A stretch of 64,000 bases of DNA from UBA4246 sp045113695 (GCA_045113695.1 JBGUJG010000142.1:1-64000), one strand, 5' to 3'; counted from the first letter of the stretch, positions 7,945-17,724 are shown. Program-made: numbers and translations. Notes: generated by a model from the sequence alone, not told the origin.

Positions 7945-8741
7945 GCCTGACCTTCTGTTCCCTCTACAGCGGTTCTTCCGGGAACGCGACTTACATCGCC
8001 AGCGGAAAGACCGGCATCCTGGTGGACGCCGGCCTTTCCGGGCGGCAGATCACCGACGCCCTGGCCCGGATCGGCGTCCTGCCCGAAACGCTGAGCGGCA
8101 TCGTGATCACCCACGAGCATTCGGACCACGTGAAGGGCGCCGGGATCCTGAGCCGGAAATACCACCTGCCGCTGTACGCCAACGAGCGCACCTGGGAAGC
8201 CATGGCCCGCCAGGTCGGCGCCGTTTCCCCGTCGGAGCGGCGCGTGTTTGAGACGGACAGCGATTTTTACATCGGGGACCTGGCGGTGCATGCCTTTTCC
8301 ATCCCGCACGACGCGGCGGACCCGGTCGGTTTCCGGGTGTATGCCGGCGGCCGTTCGGTCGCGTGCGCGACGGACATGGGCTGCATCCGCAAAAGCGTTA
8401 TGGCCGCCCTGGGCGGAACCGACCTGGTGCTGCTGGAGAGCAACCACGACCCGGCCATGCTCCGGGAAAACCCGCACTATTCTGCAGCCCTCAAGCGCAG
8501 GATCCTGGGCGATCACGGCCACCTGAGCAACGAAGCCTGCTGCCGGGGGATCCTGACCCTGTATGAAAGCGGGGTCCGCCGGCTGGTGCTGGGCCATCTG
8601 AGCGCGGAAAACAACACCCCGCAGCTGGCGATGGATACGGCCCTGGAGGCCGTGGCCCGGGAGGGCCTGACCCCGGACGGGGATATCTGGCTGGACCTGG
8701 GCTGGCGGGACCGGCCGGGGAAACTGTATCAGATAGAGTGA
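7941..8741 (+). CDS. yycJ: YycJ-like metallo-beta-lactamase fold hydrolase
   Basis: The 266-residue protein opens with the YycJ-type CSLYSGSSGNATYI strand and has the di-zinc motif THEHSDHVKGAG plus later conserved His residues (SIPHDA, LGHLS). YycJ/WalJ proteins are cytoplasmic MBL-fold enzymes; the B. subtilis member is a 5'-exonuclease linked to the cell-wall regulon and DNA replication. Here there is no WalKR nearby; the gene is translationally coupled to mrp and precedes comEC. Family membership is clear; the exact substrate is not. Confidence 0.86.
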   Translation: MSLTFCSLYSGSSGNATYIASGKTGILVDAGLSGRQITDALARIGVLPETLSGIVITHEHSDHVKGAGILSRKYHLPLYANERTWEAMARQVGAVSPSERRVFETDSDFYIGDLAVHAFSIPHDAADPVGFRVYAGGRSVACATDMGCIRKSVMAALGGTDLVLLESNHDPAMLRENPHYSAALKRRILGDHGHLSNEACCRGILTLYESGVRRLVLGHLSAENNTPQLAMDTALEAVAREGLTPDGDIWLDLGWRDRPGKLYQIE

Positions 8742-8761
8742 TCAACGCAGGGAGTAAGTCT

Positions 8762-11077
8762 ATGAGAATCGGCACCTTCCCGGAGGAAAGGCCGCTGGCG
8801 GTTTTCGCTTTGTGCGCGGGAGCCGGTGTGCTGGCGGGGCGATTTCTTCCGGAGGCGCCGGTTTTTCTCTGTATCCTGGGAATGGCGGCCGGACTGGGCG
8901 CTTTTCTGCTTGCGAAGGACAGACAGCGGGCGGGCCTGGCCGGACTCTGTGTCCTGATCCTGTTCGCGGGGCTGCTCCGCTCGGGCCTGTACTATCATCA
9001 GCCCCTGCCGCCGCCGGGGGATTACACGGTGACGGGCGTCGTCCGGGACCTGCCCGCGGTTCAGGCGGAGCGGCGCCACGCCGCCGTGCAGCTGCGCGAT
9101 GTGCGCCTGCGGGATGAAGCGGGGGCGGAGTGGTCCCTTTCCGGCGCCTACTGGACCTGGTACGGTGCGGAAGGGGAGGAGATCCTTGTCCCCGGGGCGG
9201 GGGAAACGGTGGAGACGGAGGCGAGCCTCTACCTGCCGGACGGCCAGCGGAACCCTTACGGTTTTGACTTCCGGGAATACCTGCTGGAGCGGGGCATCCC
9301 GGCGGGCATCTATAACCGCGGGGAGTACCGGACCCTTCCCGGAAACCCGGCGGATCTGCGCGCCCTGGCGGCGCGGTTCAAAACCCGGCTGCTGACCCGG
9401 CTGGACCTGCTTTTCGGGGAAAACAGCGCCCTGCCCAAGGCGCTTTTGCTCGGATACCGGCAGGAGCTGGGGGAAGAGACGCTTTCGTCTTTCTCCCGCG
9501 CGGGCGTGGCCCATGTGCTGGCGGTGTCCGGGCTGCACGTCTCCCTGCTGGCCGGCGCGCTGTTTCTGCTGCTGAAGCCGCTGACGGGGCCGAAGGGCCG
9601 GCTGGCCGTACTGGCGGTATTCCTGATGGGGTACTGCCTGCTGCTGGATTTCCGCGCTCCGGCGGTGCGGGCCTCCGTGCTGACGGTCTGCATGCTGGCC
9701 GGGGGCGTCCGGCACAGGCGGACGGACAGCCTGAGCGCACTGAGCCTGTCGTTCGTCCTGATCGTTTTCCTGCAGCCGGCGGACATGAGCTCGGTCAGTT
9801 TCCTCTTGTCGTTCGGGGCCGTTCTGGCCATGACGCTGCTGGGAAAGCCGCTGCGGGACAGGCTTTGCCCCCTGTTCGGCCAATGGATCGGCCGGGCGCT
9901 GAGCGCGGTTTTTTCCGCTTCCGCCGGCACCGTCATTCCGGTGATGGGGACGTTCCACTACTTTTCCCTGATCGGCCTGATCCTGAGCCCGCTGATGTGC
10001 GGCCTGCTGGCTGTTCTGCTGCCCGCGTACGCGGGGCTTTTGCTGCTGAGCCTGGTTTTTCTTCCGGTGGCCCGGCCGCTGGCCGCGGCGGCGGGAGCTT
10101 TTTCCGGGTGGATGCTCCGGGCGGTTGGCCGGGCGGCTGCCCTGCCGGGGGCGTTCGTGAACACCCCGGCTTTTCCCTGGCCGCTGATCCCGTTTGCTGT
10201 TCTGTGCCTGTGGCTTTTTTCCCCGTACAGCCTGCTGCGCGGCCGCAGGCGTCTGGCCCTGCTCGGGGCGGCCTTTTTCCTGGGCTGTGCGGTCCATCTG
10301 CTGACGTTGGACCGTTCGCTCAGTTATACACAGCTGGACATGGGCGGGGCGGACTGCGCCGTTTTGCAGGACGGCCGGAAAACCGTTGTCGTCGATACAG
10401 GGGAGGACGGGCAGGACCTGTGCGCCTACCTGCTGTCCACCGGCCGGCAGGCGGACCTGCTGGTGCTGACCCACCTGCACATGGACCATGCCGGTGGCGT
10501 TCAGGAGCTGCTGGACCGGGGCATCCCCATCGGCCGGGTGCTGATCCCGCTGGGGGCGGAAAAGCAGCAGGTGTCTGAAAGCGCGCGCTCGCTGATGGAA
10601 ACGCTCCGGGGGCGGGGCATCGAGGTGACGGAAGCGGCTCTCGGGGGCCGCTGGCAGGAAGGCCGCATCCTCCTGGAGGCGGTCTGGCCGGACCCGGAGA
10701 CCGTCCGAACCGGTCAGGACCCCAATGATTACTGTCTGGTGCTCCGGGCGCAGCTGGGAGATACGTCTTTCCTTCTGTGCGGGGACCTGACGGGAACCTA
10801 CGAACCCTATGCCGTCCGGCCGGCGGACGTGCTCAAAATCGCCCATCACGGCAGCCCTTCTTCCAGCTCGGCGGCCTTCCTTTTGCAGGTGCGGCCCGCC
10901 TGCGCCGTGATCAGCGCCGGGCAGGACCAGAACGCCGCCCGCGCGGACGGGGAAGTGCCCGGGCGTCTGCGGGATCTCGGCATTCCCTGTTACACAACGG
11001 CTGTTTCCGGCGCGGTCCGGATCGAACCCAGGGGAAACGGTTTCATTGTCAGACCGTTCCTGCCCAAACAGGAGTGA
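8762..11077 (+). CDS. comEC: ComEC/Rec2 DNA internalization channel
   Basis: ComEC carries single-stranded DNA across the membrane during transformation. The 771 residues have the expected order: N-terminal helices, an OB-like DUF4131 region, the competence transmembrane domain (AGVAHVLAVSGLHVSLLAG) and a C-terminal metallo-beta-lactamase domain with THLHMDHAGG and IAHHGSPSSSS. The ATG at 8762 is chosen because GGGAG lies seven bases upstream; a GTG at 8738 would add eight residues. The following gene is holA, a common Bacillota arrangement. Other competence genes are not in the window. Confidence 0.94.
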   Translation: MRIGTFPEERPLAVFALCAGAGVLAGRFLPEAPVFLCILGMAAGLGAFLLAKDRQRAGLAGLCVLILFAGLLRSGLYYHQPLPPPGDYTVTGVVRDLPAVQAERRHAAVQLRDVRLRDEAGAEWSLSGAYWTWYGAEGEEILVPGAGETVETEASLYLPDGQRNPYGFDFREYLLERGIPAGIYNRGEYRTLPGNPADLRALAARFKTRLLTRLDLLFGENSALPKALLLGYRQELGEETLSSFSRAGVAHVLAVSGLHVSLLAGALFLLLKPLTGPKGRLAVLAVFLMGYCLLLDFRAPAVRASVLTVCMLAGGVRHRRTDSLSALSLSFVLIVFLQPADMSSVSFLLSFGAVLAMTLLGKPLRDRLCPLFGQWIGRALSAVFSASAGTVIPVMGTFHYFSLIGLILSPLMCGLLAVLLPAYAGLLLLSLVFLPVARPLAAAAGAFSGWMLRAVGRAAALPGAFVNTPAFPWPLIPFAVLCLWLFSPYSLLRGRRRLALLGAAFFLGCAVHLLTLDRSLSYTQLDMGGADCAVLQDGRKTVVVDTGEDGQDLCAYLLSTGRQADLLVLTHLHMDHAGGVQELLDRGIPIGRVLIPLGAEKQQVSESARSLMETLRGRGIEVTEAALGGRWQEGRILLEAVWPDPETVRTGQDPNDYCLVLRAQLGDTSFLLCGDLTGTYEPYAVRPADVLKIAHHGSPSSSSAAFLLQVRPACAVISAGQDQNAARADGEVPGRLRDLGIPCYTTAVSGAVRIEPRGNGFIVRPFLPKQE

Positions 11078-11083
11078 CAGAAC

Positions 11084-12190
11084 ATGGCCAGGAAGGAAAC
11101 CCCCGCCTATACCGAAAAAGATTTCTTCCGCGACCTGAAGGCGGGCAGGCTGTACGCCTGCTACTGCCTGGAGGGGGAGGAGGAGTTCGTCAAGGAGAAG
11201 GCCCTCCGGGATTTGCGGGATACCGTTCTGTCCGGCCCGATGCGGGAACTGAACGAGACCCGCCTGACAGACCCGGATGCCGACGACGTGATCCGGGCAG
11301 CGGAAACCCTGCCCCTGATGGCGGAAAGACGGCTGCTGATCATCCGGGACAGCCGCCTGCTCAGCAGCGGCGGCAGGGCGGCCGGCGAAGAAAAAGACGA
11401 CAGCGCGGACAAGCTGGCCCGATATCTGGACAGCCTGCCGGAAACCAGCGTGATCGTCTTCTGGGTCCGCGGCGCGGCGGACAGGCGCAAGCGCCTGTAC
11501 AAGGCCATGAAAGACAGCGCCCCGGCCGGCAGGTGCGTGATCGTTTCCTTTGAAAAGCAGTCGGAGGACGCCCTGCGGAAATGGATCGTACGCAGATGCA
11601 GGGAAAACCAGGTGACGATTTCAGACGAAATGGCCGTCCGGATGACGTTCAGGACCGGGGATTCCCTGACGCAGATCCAGGGGGAGACCGACAAGCTGTG
11701 CGCTTACGTCGGCCCCGGCGGCACGGTGGACGAGGAGGCCCTCGATGCCGTCGTGACGCAGAACCTGGAATACAAGGTCTTTGACCTTTCCCGCACGGTT
11801 CTGGCCGGGGACGGGCCGAAGGCCTTCCGGATGCTGGAGGCCCTTTTGCAGGACGGGGAGGACCGGGTCGGTCTGCTGTCCCTCCTGGGGACGCAGTGCC
11901 GCCAGCTGCTGAAGGTCGCGGTACTGACGCGGGCGGGAGAGCGGGAAGGGGACATTGCCCGGACGATCGGCGCGCCGGATTTCGTCGTCCGGCAGACACA
12001 GACGCTGGTCAGGCGGTTTTCCCTGGCGGCGCTGACAGAGATGCCGGCGCTCTGCCTGCAGGCGGAATACGAGATCAAGTCCGGCCGGATCAACGCGGAG
12101 GGCGGGCTGGAAAAAGTGATGCTGCAGATCCTGACGATGGGGGAAAATCATGGAAAGACTGATCGGGCTGCTGTCGGGCAGCGGCGCTGA
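11084..12190 (+). CDS. holA: DNA polymerase III subunit delta
   Basis: The delta subunit of the clamp loader opens the beta sliding clamp. The 368 residues start with YTEKDFFRDLKAGRLYACYC, followed by the family's LEGEEEFVKEKAL motif. Segments such as DSLPETSVIVFW and the C-terminal helical domain (KSGRINAEGGLEKVMLQI) also fit HolA. The ribosome site GGAG lies inside the comEC end. The last 41 bases overlap rsmG, so the two are tightly coupled. Confidence 0.93.
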   Translation: MARKETPAYTEKDFFRDLKAGRLYACYCLEGEEEFVKEKALRDLRDTVLSGPMRELNETRLTDPDADDVIRAAETLPLMAERRLLIIRDSRLLSSGGRAAGEEKDDSADKLARYLDSLPETSVIVFWVRGAADRRKRLYKAMKDSAPAGRCVIVSFEKQSEDALRKWIVRRCRENQVTISDEMAVRMTFRTGDSLTQIQGETDKLCAYVGPGGTVDEEALDAVVTQNLEYKVFDLSRTVLAGDGPKAFRMLEALLQDGEDRVGLLSLLGTQCRQLLKVAVLTRAGEREGDIARTIGAPDFVVRQTQTLVRRFSLAALTEMPALCLQAEYEIKSGRINAEGGLEKVMLQILTMGENHGKTDRAAVGQRR

Positions 12191-12875
12191 ACTGAGCCGG
12201 GAAACCTTCGCCAGACTGTCCGCCTACCGGGATATGCTCATTGAGTGGAACAGGAAGATGGACCTGACGAGCGTGCCGGAGGAGGAGATCCCCCTGCGTC
12301 ATCTGGGGGACAGCCTGCTGCCGGTGTTTGCGTACCCCGGCCTGTTCCCTTCCGGGGCTTTGCTGGCCGACGTGGGCACCGGGGCGGGCCTGCCGGGCCT
12401 GCCGATCGCCATCGCGCGGGAGGACCTGCAAGTCACCCTGATCGAATCCATGCGCAGGCGCTATGAATTCCTGTCCGCCGTGCGGGACGCCCTGGGCCTT
12501 CCGAACGTCCGGATCCTCTGCGTCCGCGCGGAAGAAGCCGGCCGGGACATGACGCTCCGGGAACACTTCGACCTGACGGTGTCCCGCGCGGTGGCCGCCG
12601 CCCCGGTGCTGCTGGAATATCTGCTGCCGCTGACGAAGGTCGGCGGCTCCGCCCTGTGCTGGAAGGGCCCGGGCGCCGCGCAGGAAGCGCTGGACGGGCA
12701 GGAAGCCGCTGTGATCCTGGGCGGCGGGGAGATTTCGCTGCTGCCGGTTTCCTATCCGGGGGAGGAAAGGTATCTCCTCCGGGCGGACAAAATATCCGCA
12801 ACGCCCGACCGCTATCCCAGGCGGCCCGGCATTCCGGCCAAAAGGCCGCTGGGACAGGGAAAAGGCCGGGAATAG
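12150..12875 (+). CDS. rsmG: 16S rRNA (guanine-N7) methyltransferase RsmG
   Basis: RsmG methylates N7 of G527 in 16S rRNA. The 241-residue protein has the N-terminal NRKMDLTSV segment, a RHLGDSLLP motif, the SAM-binding DVGTGAGLPGLPIAI and the VSRAVA motif. The C-terminus ends with YPRRPGIPAKRPL, the usual RsmG ending. It starts inside the last 41 bases of holA, with GGGGGAAAATC before the ATG. In many Bacillota rsmG sits near oriC with gidA; here it is in a comEC-holA context. Confidence 0.95.
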   Translation: MERLIGLLSGSGAELSRETFARLSAYRDMLIEWNRKMDLTSVPEEEIPLRHLGDSLLPVFAYPGLFPSGALLADVGTGAGLPGLPIAIAREDLQVTLIESMRRRYEFLSAVRDALGLPNVRILCVRAEEAGRDMTLREHFDLTVSRAVAAAPVLLEYLLPLTKVGGSALCWKGPGAAQEALDGQEAAVILGGGEISLLPVSYPGEERYLLRADKISATPDRYPRRPGIPAKRPLGQGKGRE

Positions 12876-12898
12876 GGACGGCGCCGGAAAGGATTATT

Positions 12899-13786
12899 AT
12901 GGAAAGACAAAAACATAATCCGGGCCCGCTGCTGATTCTGCTGGCCGGCTGCTTCTGGGGCAGCATGGGGATTTTTGTCAGGCGCCTGGGCGGTGCCGGC
13001 TTCAGCCCCGCCCAGATCGTTTCGATCCGCCTCACCCTGGCCGCGCCGGCTTTCTGGGCCGTGCTGCTGATGAGGGACCGGGCCGGCTGCCGGATCAGAG
13101 CGCGCGATCTGCCGCTGTTTCTCGGGCTGGGCCTGGGGAGCATTCTCTTTTTCACGGTCTGCTATTTTACCGCGATCAGAATGATGCCGCTTTCCGCGGC
13201 GGCCATCCTGCTGTATACTTCGCCGATCTGGATCATGCTTATGTCCGCTCTGTTTTTTCATGAGAAAGTCAACGGACGGAAGCTCCTGGCCCTCGCCCTG
13301 GCCTTCGCCGGCTGCGTGCTGGTGTCCGGCCTTTCCGGGGAAGGGGTCAGCTGGACGGGCCTGCTGGTCGGCCTTGGGTCCGGCATCGGCTACGGCCTGT
13401 ACAGCATATTGGGCTCGGTTGCCCTGCGCCGGTATTCGCCCTATGCCGTCACGGCCTGGACCTTTCTGTTCGCGGCAGCCGGTTCCTTCCTGGTCTGCCG
13501 GCCGGCGGAGATGTTCGGCGTCTTTGCCGCCGCGGACAGCCTCCCTTCGCTGCTTGCCTTCTGCTGCCTGACGGCCCTGGTGACGGCGGTGATCCCATTT
13601 CTGTGCTACACGCTCGGTCTGCGCACGGTGGAGGCGAGCCGGGCGGGCATCCTGGCGACCGTCGAGCCGCTGGTCGCGGCCCTTTTCGGCGTTTTCGTTT
13701 TTTCCGAACCCCTGACCCTGCTCTCCGGGCTGGGCACCCTCCTGATCCTCTCCGCCGTGGTCCTGCTGAACGGGAAAAATCAATGA
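12899..13786 (+). CDS. EamA/DMT family transporter
   Basis: This is a ten-helix drug/metabolite transporter of 295 residues made of two EamA repeats. It starts with LLILLAGCFWGSMGIFVRRL, and the end of the first repeat carries the SAAAILLYTSPIWIMLMSAL segment that typifies the family. The second repeat contains VEASRAGILATVEPLVAALF. The substrate cannot be deduced. The ribosome site is GGAAAGGA before ATG 12899. It closes the mrp operon ahead of a bidirectional terminator. Confidence 0.88.
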   Translation: MERQKHNPGPLLILLAGCFWGSMGIFVRRLGGAGFSPAQIVSIRLTLAAPAFWAVLLMRDRAGCRIRARDLPLFLGLGLGSILFFTVCYFTAIRMMPLSAAAILLYTSPIWIMLMSALFFHEKVNGRKLLALALAFAGCVLVSGLSGEGVSWTGLLVGLGSGIGYGLYSILGSVALRRYSPYAVTAWTFLFAAAGSFLVCRPAEMFGVFAAADSLPSLLAFCCLTALVTAVIPFLCYTLGLRTVEASRAGILATVEPLVAALFGVFVFSEPLTLLSGLGTLLILSAVVLLNGKNQ

Positions 13787-13798
13787 ACAGGGAATCAT

Positions 13799-13846
13799 AA
13801 ACCGGGAGCCGCTGCAGATGTGTTTCGCAGCAGCTCCCGGTTATTC
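13799..13846. terminator. Bidirectional terminator between eamA and the nucleoside importer
   Basis: AACCGGGAGC and GCTCCCGGTT form a ten-base stem with an inner GCTGC/GCAGC extension. T-rich sequence follows on the plus side. It lies between convergent transcription units. Confidence 0.7.
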
Positions 13847-13858
13847 TGACCGGCATGT

Positions 13859-14812
13859 TTACCGGTTTTCCCTGAAATATGCCTGCCCCAGGCTTTCCGG
13901 GGGCTGGTTTTCGCGCTTGTTGCGGACGGAGGAAATGATCAGCACGATGACGGTGAAGACATAGGGCAGCATTTTGAGCAGGGGCTTGGCCGCCATCGTC
14001 ACCTGGATAAAGGACAGGTTGGTGATAAAGCTGGAACAGGAGAACAGGAAGCCGAAGACGGTGGAGCCGATGATCGTGCGGTGGGGCCGCCACAGGGCGA
14101 AGATGACCAGGGCGATGCTCAGCCAGCCGAAGGCTTCCAGGCTCAGGTAGGCTTCCTGGGAAGCCATGTAGTCGATGATGTAGTAGAAGCCGCCCAGGCC
14201 CGCGATGCCGGACCCGATGCAGGTAGCGGCATATTTGTAGCGTGTGACGTTGATGCCCACCGCGTCCGCCGTGGCGGGGTTTTCGCCCACGGCCCGAAGG
14301 TGCAGGCCGATTTTCGTGCGGTAGAGCACCCAGCTGGCGGCAACGGCGATGAACAGGCCGAGAAAAAACAGCACGCCCAGGCACTGCAGGCTGTCCTGCC
14401 GGCCGGCAAAGGGCCAGCGGTAATAGGCCTTCGGGGTGACCAGGTACCGGGTGGGGGTGAGGCGGCTCATGATTACCTTCATCAGGCCGACGCCGAAGGT
14501 GGTCAGGGCCAGGCCGGTTACGTTCTGGTTGGCGCGGAGGGTGACGGTCAGGAAGGAATAGATCAGGCCCATCAGCATGGCAGCCGCCACGGAAGAAAGG
14601 ATGCCGAGCGCCACGATCAGGAACGGGGGCAGGGAAGAGGTGCCGATCAGGTTCAGCATCATGCAGCCGCCGGCCCCGCCCATGCACATGATGCCGGGGA
14701 TGCCCAGGTTCAGGTGGCCGGCTTTTTCGGTCAGGATTTCGCCGGTGGAGCCGTACATGAAGGTAGCGCCGAAGGCCAGGGAGTCGATCAGGAAATTCAG
14801 CCAGATGTTCAT
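13859..14812 (-). CDS. Nucleoside ABC transporter permease, second subunit
   Basis: A 317-residue inner-membrane permease of the branched-chain/ribose-like family (COG1079 type). It is recognised by LTEKAGHLNLGIPGIMCMGG and the cytoplasmic loop VGENPATADAVGINVTRYK that contacts the ATPase. It pairs with the permease encoded just upstream, whose stop overlaps its start by four bases. With the BMP-type binding protein and the adjacent xpt gene, the likely cargo is purine nucleosides or related bases. It is the last gene of the importer operon. Confidence 0.9.
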   Translation of the reverse strand: MNIWLNFLIDSLAFGATFMYGSTGEILTEKAGHLNLGIPGIMCMGGAGGCMMLNLIGTSSLPPFLIVALGILSSVAAAMLMGLIYSFLTVTLRANQNVTGLALTTFGVGLMKVIMSRLTPTRYLVTPKAYYRWPFAGRQDSLQCLGVLFFLGLFIAVAASWVLYRTKIGLHLRAVGENPATADAVGINVTRYKYAATCIGSGIAGLGGFYYIIDYMASQEAYLSLEAFGWLSIALVIFALWRPHRTIIGSTVFGFLFSCSSFITNLSFIQVTMAAKPLLKMLPYVFTVIVLIISSVRNKRENQPPESLGQAYFRENR

Positions 14813-15930
14813 CGGACCGCCTCCTTGTTTGTGGGATTGTGCCTGAAGCGGAGCTGGTAGTTGATAAAGAATTCGCAGCCGATGATGAAGAAGAGGATGA
14901 TGCCGACGATGACGTCCGGCAGGGCGCCGGAGACGTTGAAGTCCTGGCTGATCTGCGCCGCGCCCTGGTTGAGGATCTGGATGAGGCCGGAGGTCAGGAT
15001 CATCATCAGCGGGTCAAAGTTGGCCAGCCAGGAAACCATGATGGCCGTGAAGCCCTGGCCGCCGGCGGATTCGGTGGTGATCGTCCGGTCCAGCCCGGCA
15101 GCGATCAGAAAACCGGTCAGCCCGCAGAGGACGCCGCTTAAAATCATCGTCCGGATGATGACCCTGCTGACGTGGATGCCGACGTACTTGGCCGTGTTCA
15201 CGCTTTCGCCCACGACGCTGATCTCATAGCCGTGCTTGGAATAATTGAGATAGACGTACAGTCCGGCGGTCAGCGCCAGGGCCACCATGATGATCACGAA
15301 ATAGTCGTTGACGACGGACGGAAGTTTGCCGTACTTGAGCTTGGCCAGGGAGGAGGAGCCGCTGGGCACCCAGATGACCAGGAAATAGGAGACCACGAAG
15401 GTGGCCACGTAGTTCATCATCAGGGTGAAAAGGGTCTCATTGGTGTTCCAGCGGGCCTTGAAGACGGCGGGAATCAGTGCCCAGACGCCGCCGTATACCA
15501 AAGCGGCCAGCAGCATCAGGACGAGCAGCACCCCTTCGGGCATTTTGCCGCCCAGGTAAAAGTCCACCGTGATCGCGCCGAGCACGCCCATCAGCGTCTG
15601 CCCTTCCGCGCCGATGTTCCAGAAGCGCATCCGGAAGGCCGGGGTCAGGGCCAGGGCGATGCACAGGAGGATCGACAGATTCTTGAGCATCTTCCAGAGC
15701 TTTCTCGGCGTGCCGAAGGAACCTTTGATGAAGGCATAGAAAAAATCCCCGATTTTGCCGGGGTTTTCCCGCAGCTTGTCAATCAGGATGAAGGCAACGG
15801 CCCCGCATACGGCCAGGCCGAGCAGCAGGGCAATCAGGCGGATCAGCCAGGCGCGCCAGGCGGCGATCGACGGCCGCCTGCTCAGGTGGACGAGGGGCTC
15901 GCGGGTTTCGGATGCGTGGTTTCCGGCCAT
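14809..15930 (-). CDS. Nucleoside ABC transporter permease, first subunit
   Basis: A 373-residue permease of the COG4603 type. It has a soluble N-terminus, a transmembrane bundle and the signature RFWNIGAEGQTLMGVLGAIT. The coupling loop VGESVNTAKYVGIHVSR corresponds to the one in its partner. Both permeases are encoded directly after the ATPase, one base separating the genes. The arrangement ATPase-permease-permease matches nupOPQ-like nucleoside importers of Bacillota. Confidence 0.9.
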   Translation of the reverse strand: MAGNHASETREPLVHLSRRPSIAAWRAWLIRLIALLLGLAVCGAVAFILIDKLRENPGKIGDFFYAFIKGSFGTPRKLWKMLKNLSILLCIALALTPAFRMRFWNIGAEGQTLMGVLGAITVDFYLGGKMPEGVLLVLMLLAALVYGGVWALIPAVFKARWNTNETLFTLMMNYVATFVVSYFLVIWVPSGSSSLAKLKYGKLPSVVNDYFVIIMVALALTAGLYVYLNYSKHGYEISVVGESVNTAKYVGIHVSRVIIRTMILSGVLCGLTGFLIAAGLDRTITTESAGGQGFTAIMVSWLANFDPLMMILTSGLIQILNQGAAQISQDFNVSGALPDVIVGIILFFIIGCEFFINYQLRFRHNPTNKEAVR

Positions 15931-15931
15931 C

Positions 15932-17635
15932 TCAGGCTTCCTCCTTCCGCTCGCGGGTTGATTTGGTCATCAGCAGGCCGATCTCTTCCTTGACGGCGGT
16001 CCGGGCATCGACAATGCCGGTGACCGCGCCGGAGTTGATCACCATGATCCGGTCGCACAGGGCCAGCAGGACGTCCAGGTCCTCACCGACAAACAGCACG
16101 GCCACGCCGGCTTCCTTCTGCCGGTTGAGCAGGCGGTAGATCGTGTAGGAGGAGTTGATGTCCAGGCCGCGGACCGGGTAGGCGGCCATCAGTACCTTGG
16201 GGGTGTAGGCAATTTCCCGGCCCACCAGCACCTTCTGCACGTTGCCGCCGGACAGGCGGCGGACCGGCGTCGAGGTGCCGGGTGTGACGACTTCCAGTTC
16301 CTGGATGATCTGATCGGCCAGGGCCTTGGGTTTTTTGCGGTCCAATAGGCCGTGGGGGCCTTTGCGGTAGGAGCGGAGCATCATGTTGTCGGTGATGCCC
16401 ATGCTGCCCACCAGGCCCATGCCGAGGCGGTCCTCCGGCACAAAGGACAGGTGGATGCCCAGCTGGCGGATCTCCAGCGGGTCCCGGCCCTTCAGGTCCA
16501 TGATTTCATCCTCGTTGAACAGCACCTGACCGTCGCCGACCAGTTTGCGGATTTCATTGGGCTTCATCCCGGCGAAGGACACGGGCTTTCCGGCGGGATC
16601 GTGGAAAGCGCCCTGAGCGGCCAGCTCCATGACGCGGCCCAGATTTTTATGGAAGAAGGACACGGGCTTGTTCTTCTTGGGGTTGTGGAAGACGATCTCG
16701 CCGCTGCGGATCGGCTGGAGGCCGGTGATGGCTTCCAGCAGCTCCTTCTGCCCGCTGCCGGCGATTCCGGCGATCCCGAGGATTTCCCCGCCGTTGGCGG
16801 TAAAGGAAATGTCCCTGAGGATGTGGACGCCTTCGCTGTCATACACGTTGAGGCCGGAGACAACCAGGCGGGGGGCAGGGTCCTTCGGTTCGGTCCGCTG
16901 GATGTTGAGGTCCACCTTTTTGCCGACCATCATCTCGGTCAGCTCCGCCTCGTTCGTCTGCGTCGTTTCGACGGTGGCGATGTGCCGGCCCCGGCGCAGG
17001 ATGGCGACCCGGTCGCTGATTTCCAGCACTTCGTTGAGCTTGTGCGTGATGATGACGATGGATTTCCCGTCCTGCCGCATCATGCGCAGGACGTCAAAAA
17101 GCCTGTCGATCTCCTGCGGGGTCAGCACGGCCGTGGGCTCGTCCAGGATCAGGATGTCCGCCCCGCGGTACAGCACCTTGATGATCTCGACGGTCTGCTT
17201 TTCGGAGACGGACATGTCATAGATCTTTTTTTCCGGATCGATATGGAAACCGTACCGGTCCGCGATCGCGGATACCCGGGCATTGACGTCTTTGAGGCTG
17301 TACTGGCCTTTTTCCTGAACGCCCAGTACGATGTTTTCGGCTGCGGTGAACAGGTCCACGAGCTTGAAGTGCTGGTGGATCATACCGATCTTATGGTCAA
17401 AGGCGTCCTTGGGGGAGCGGATGACCACTTCCTGACCGTCAATGAGGATGGTGCCTTCGTCGGGATAGTAGATGCCGGCGATCATGTTCATCAGCGTCGT
17501 TTTGCCGCAGCCGTTTTCTCCCAGAATGGAGAGGATCTCCCCCCGGTAAATGTCCAGATCCACGTGATCGTTGGCGATGACGCTGCCGAAACGCTTGGTG
17601 ATCCCGCGCATTTCAAGCGCAAGCTGTTTTTCCAC
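15932..17635 (-). CDS. Nucleoside ABC transporter ATPase with two NBDs
   Basis: The 567 residues contain two fused nucleotide-binding domains, as in RbsA-like and nucleoside importers. The first has Walker A GENGCGKTT and Walker B LILDEPTAVL. The second has GIAGIAGSGQKELLEA in place of a classical P-loop, and LSGGNVQKVLVGREI as its signature; such degeneration is usual in this family. In the second Walker B region the sequence is VLMAAYPVRGLD rather than a hydrophobic-DEP motif, so that site is probably inactive. The gene lies behind an attenuating hairpin after the binding protein, which should lower its expression relative to that gene. Confidence 0.92.
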   Translation of the reverse strand: MEKQLALEMRGITKRFGSVIANDHVDLDIYRGEILSILGENGCGKTTLMNMIAGIYYPDEGTILIDGQEVVIRSPKDAFDHKIGMIHQHFKLVDLFTAAENIVLGVQEKGQYSLKDVNARVSAIADRYGFHIDPEKKIYDMSVSEKQTVEIIKVLYRGADILILDEPTAVLTPQEIDRLFDVLRMMRQDGKSIVIITHKLNEVLEISDRVAILRRGRHIATVETTQTNEAELTEMMVGKKVDLNIQRTEPKDPAPRLVVSGLNVYDSEGVHILRDISFTANGGEILGIAGIAGSGQKELLEAITGLQPIRSGEIVFHNPKKNKPVSFFHKNLGRVMELAAQGAFHDPAGKPVSFAGMKPNEIRKLVGDGQVLFNEDEIMDLKGRDPLEIRQLGIHLSFVPEDRLGMGLVGSMGITDNMMLRSYRKGPHGLLDRKKPKALADQIIQELEVVTPGTSTPVRRLSGGNVQKVLVGREIAYTPKVLMAAYPVRGLDINSSYTIYRLLNRQKEAGVAVLFVGEDLDVLLALCDRIMVINSGAVTGIVDARTAVKEEIGLLMTKSTRERKEEA

Positions 17636-17650
17636 GGGTATTCCTCCGAT

Positions 17651-17697
17651 AAAAAAGGTGCCGGACTGCCGGCCCGGGGCAGGGCGGCAGTCCGGTC
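17651..17697 (-). terminator. Intra-operon attenuator hairpin
   Basis: CCGGACTGCC (17695-17686 on the minus strand) pairs with GGCAGTCCGG (17670-17661), with a GC-rich inner stem, followed by cacc and six Ts at 17656-17651. It sits between the solute-binding protein and the ATPase, where partial termination would favour the binding protein. Confidence 0.82.
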
Positions 17698-17724
17698 AGA
17701 CGCGGCGGTTCCGCGCGGGGAGAA

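Noticed and set aside
15932..17635. Degenerate second P-loop in the nucleoside ABC ATPase taken as gene decay
   Set aside because: Loss of the classical Walker A in the second half is usual in this double-NBD family; the frame and the LSGGN signature are intact.
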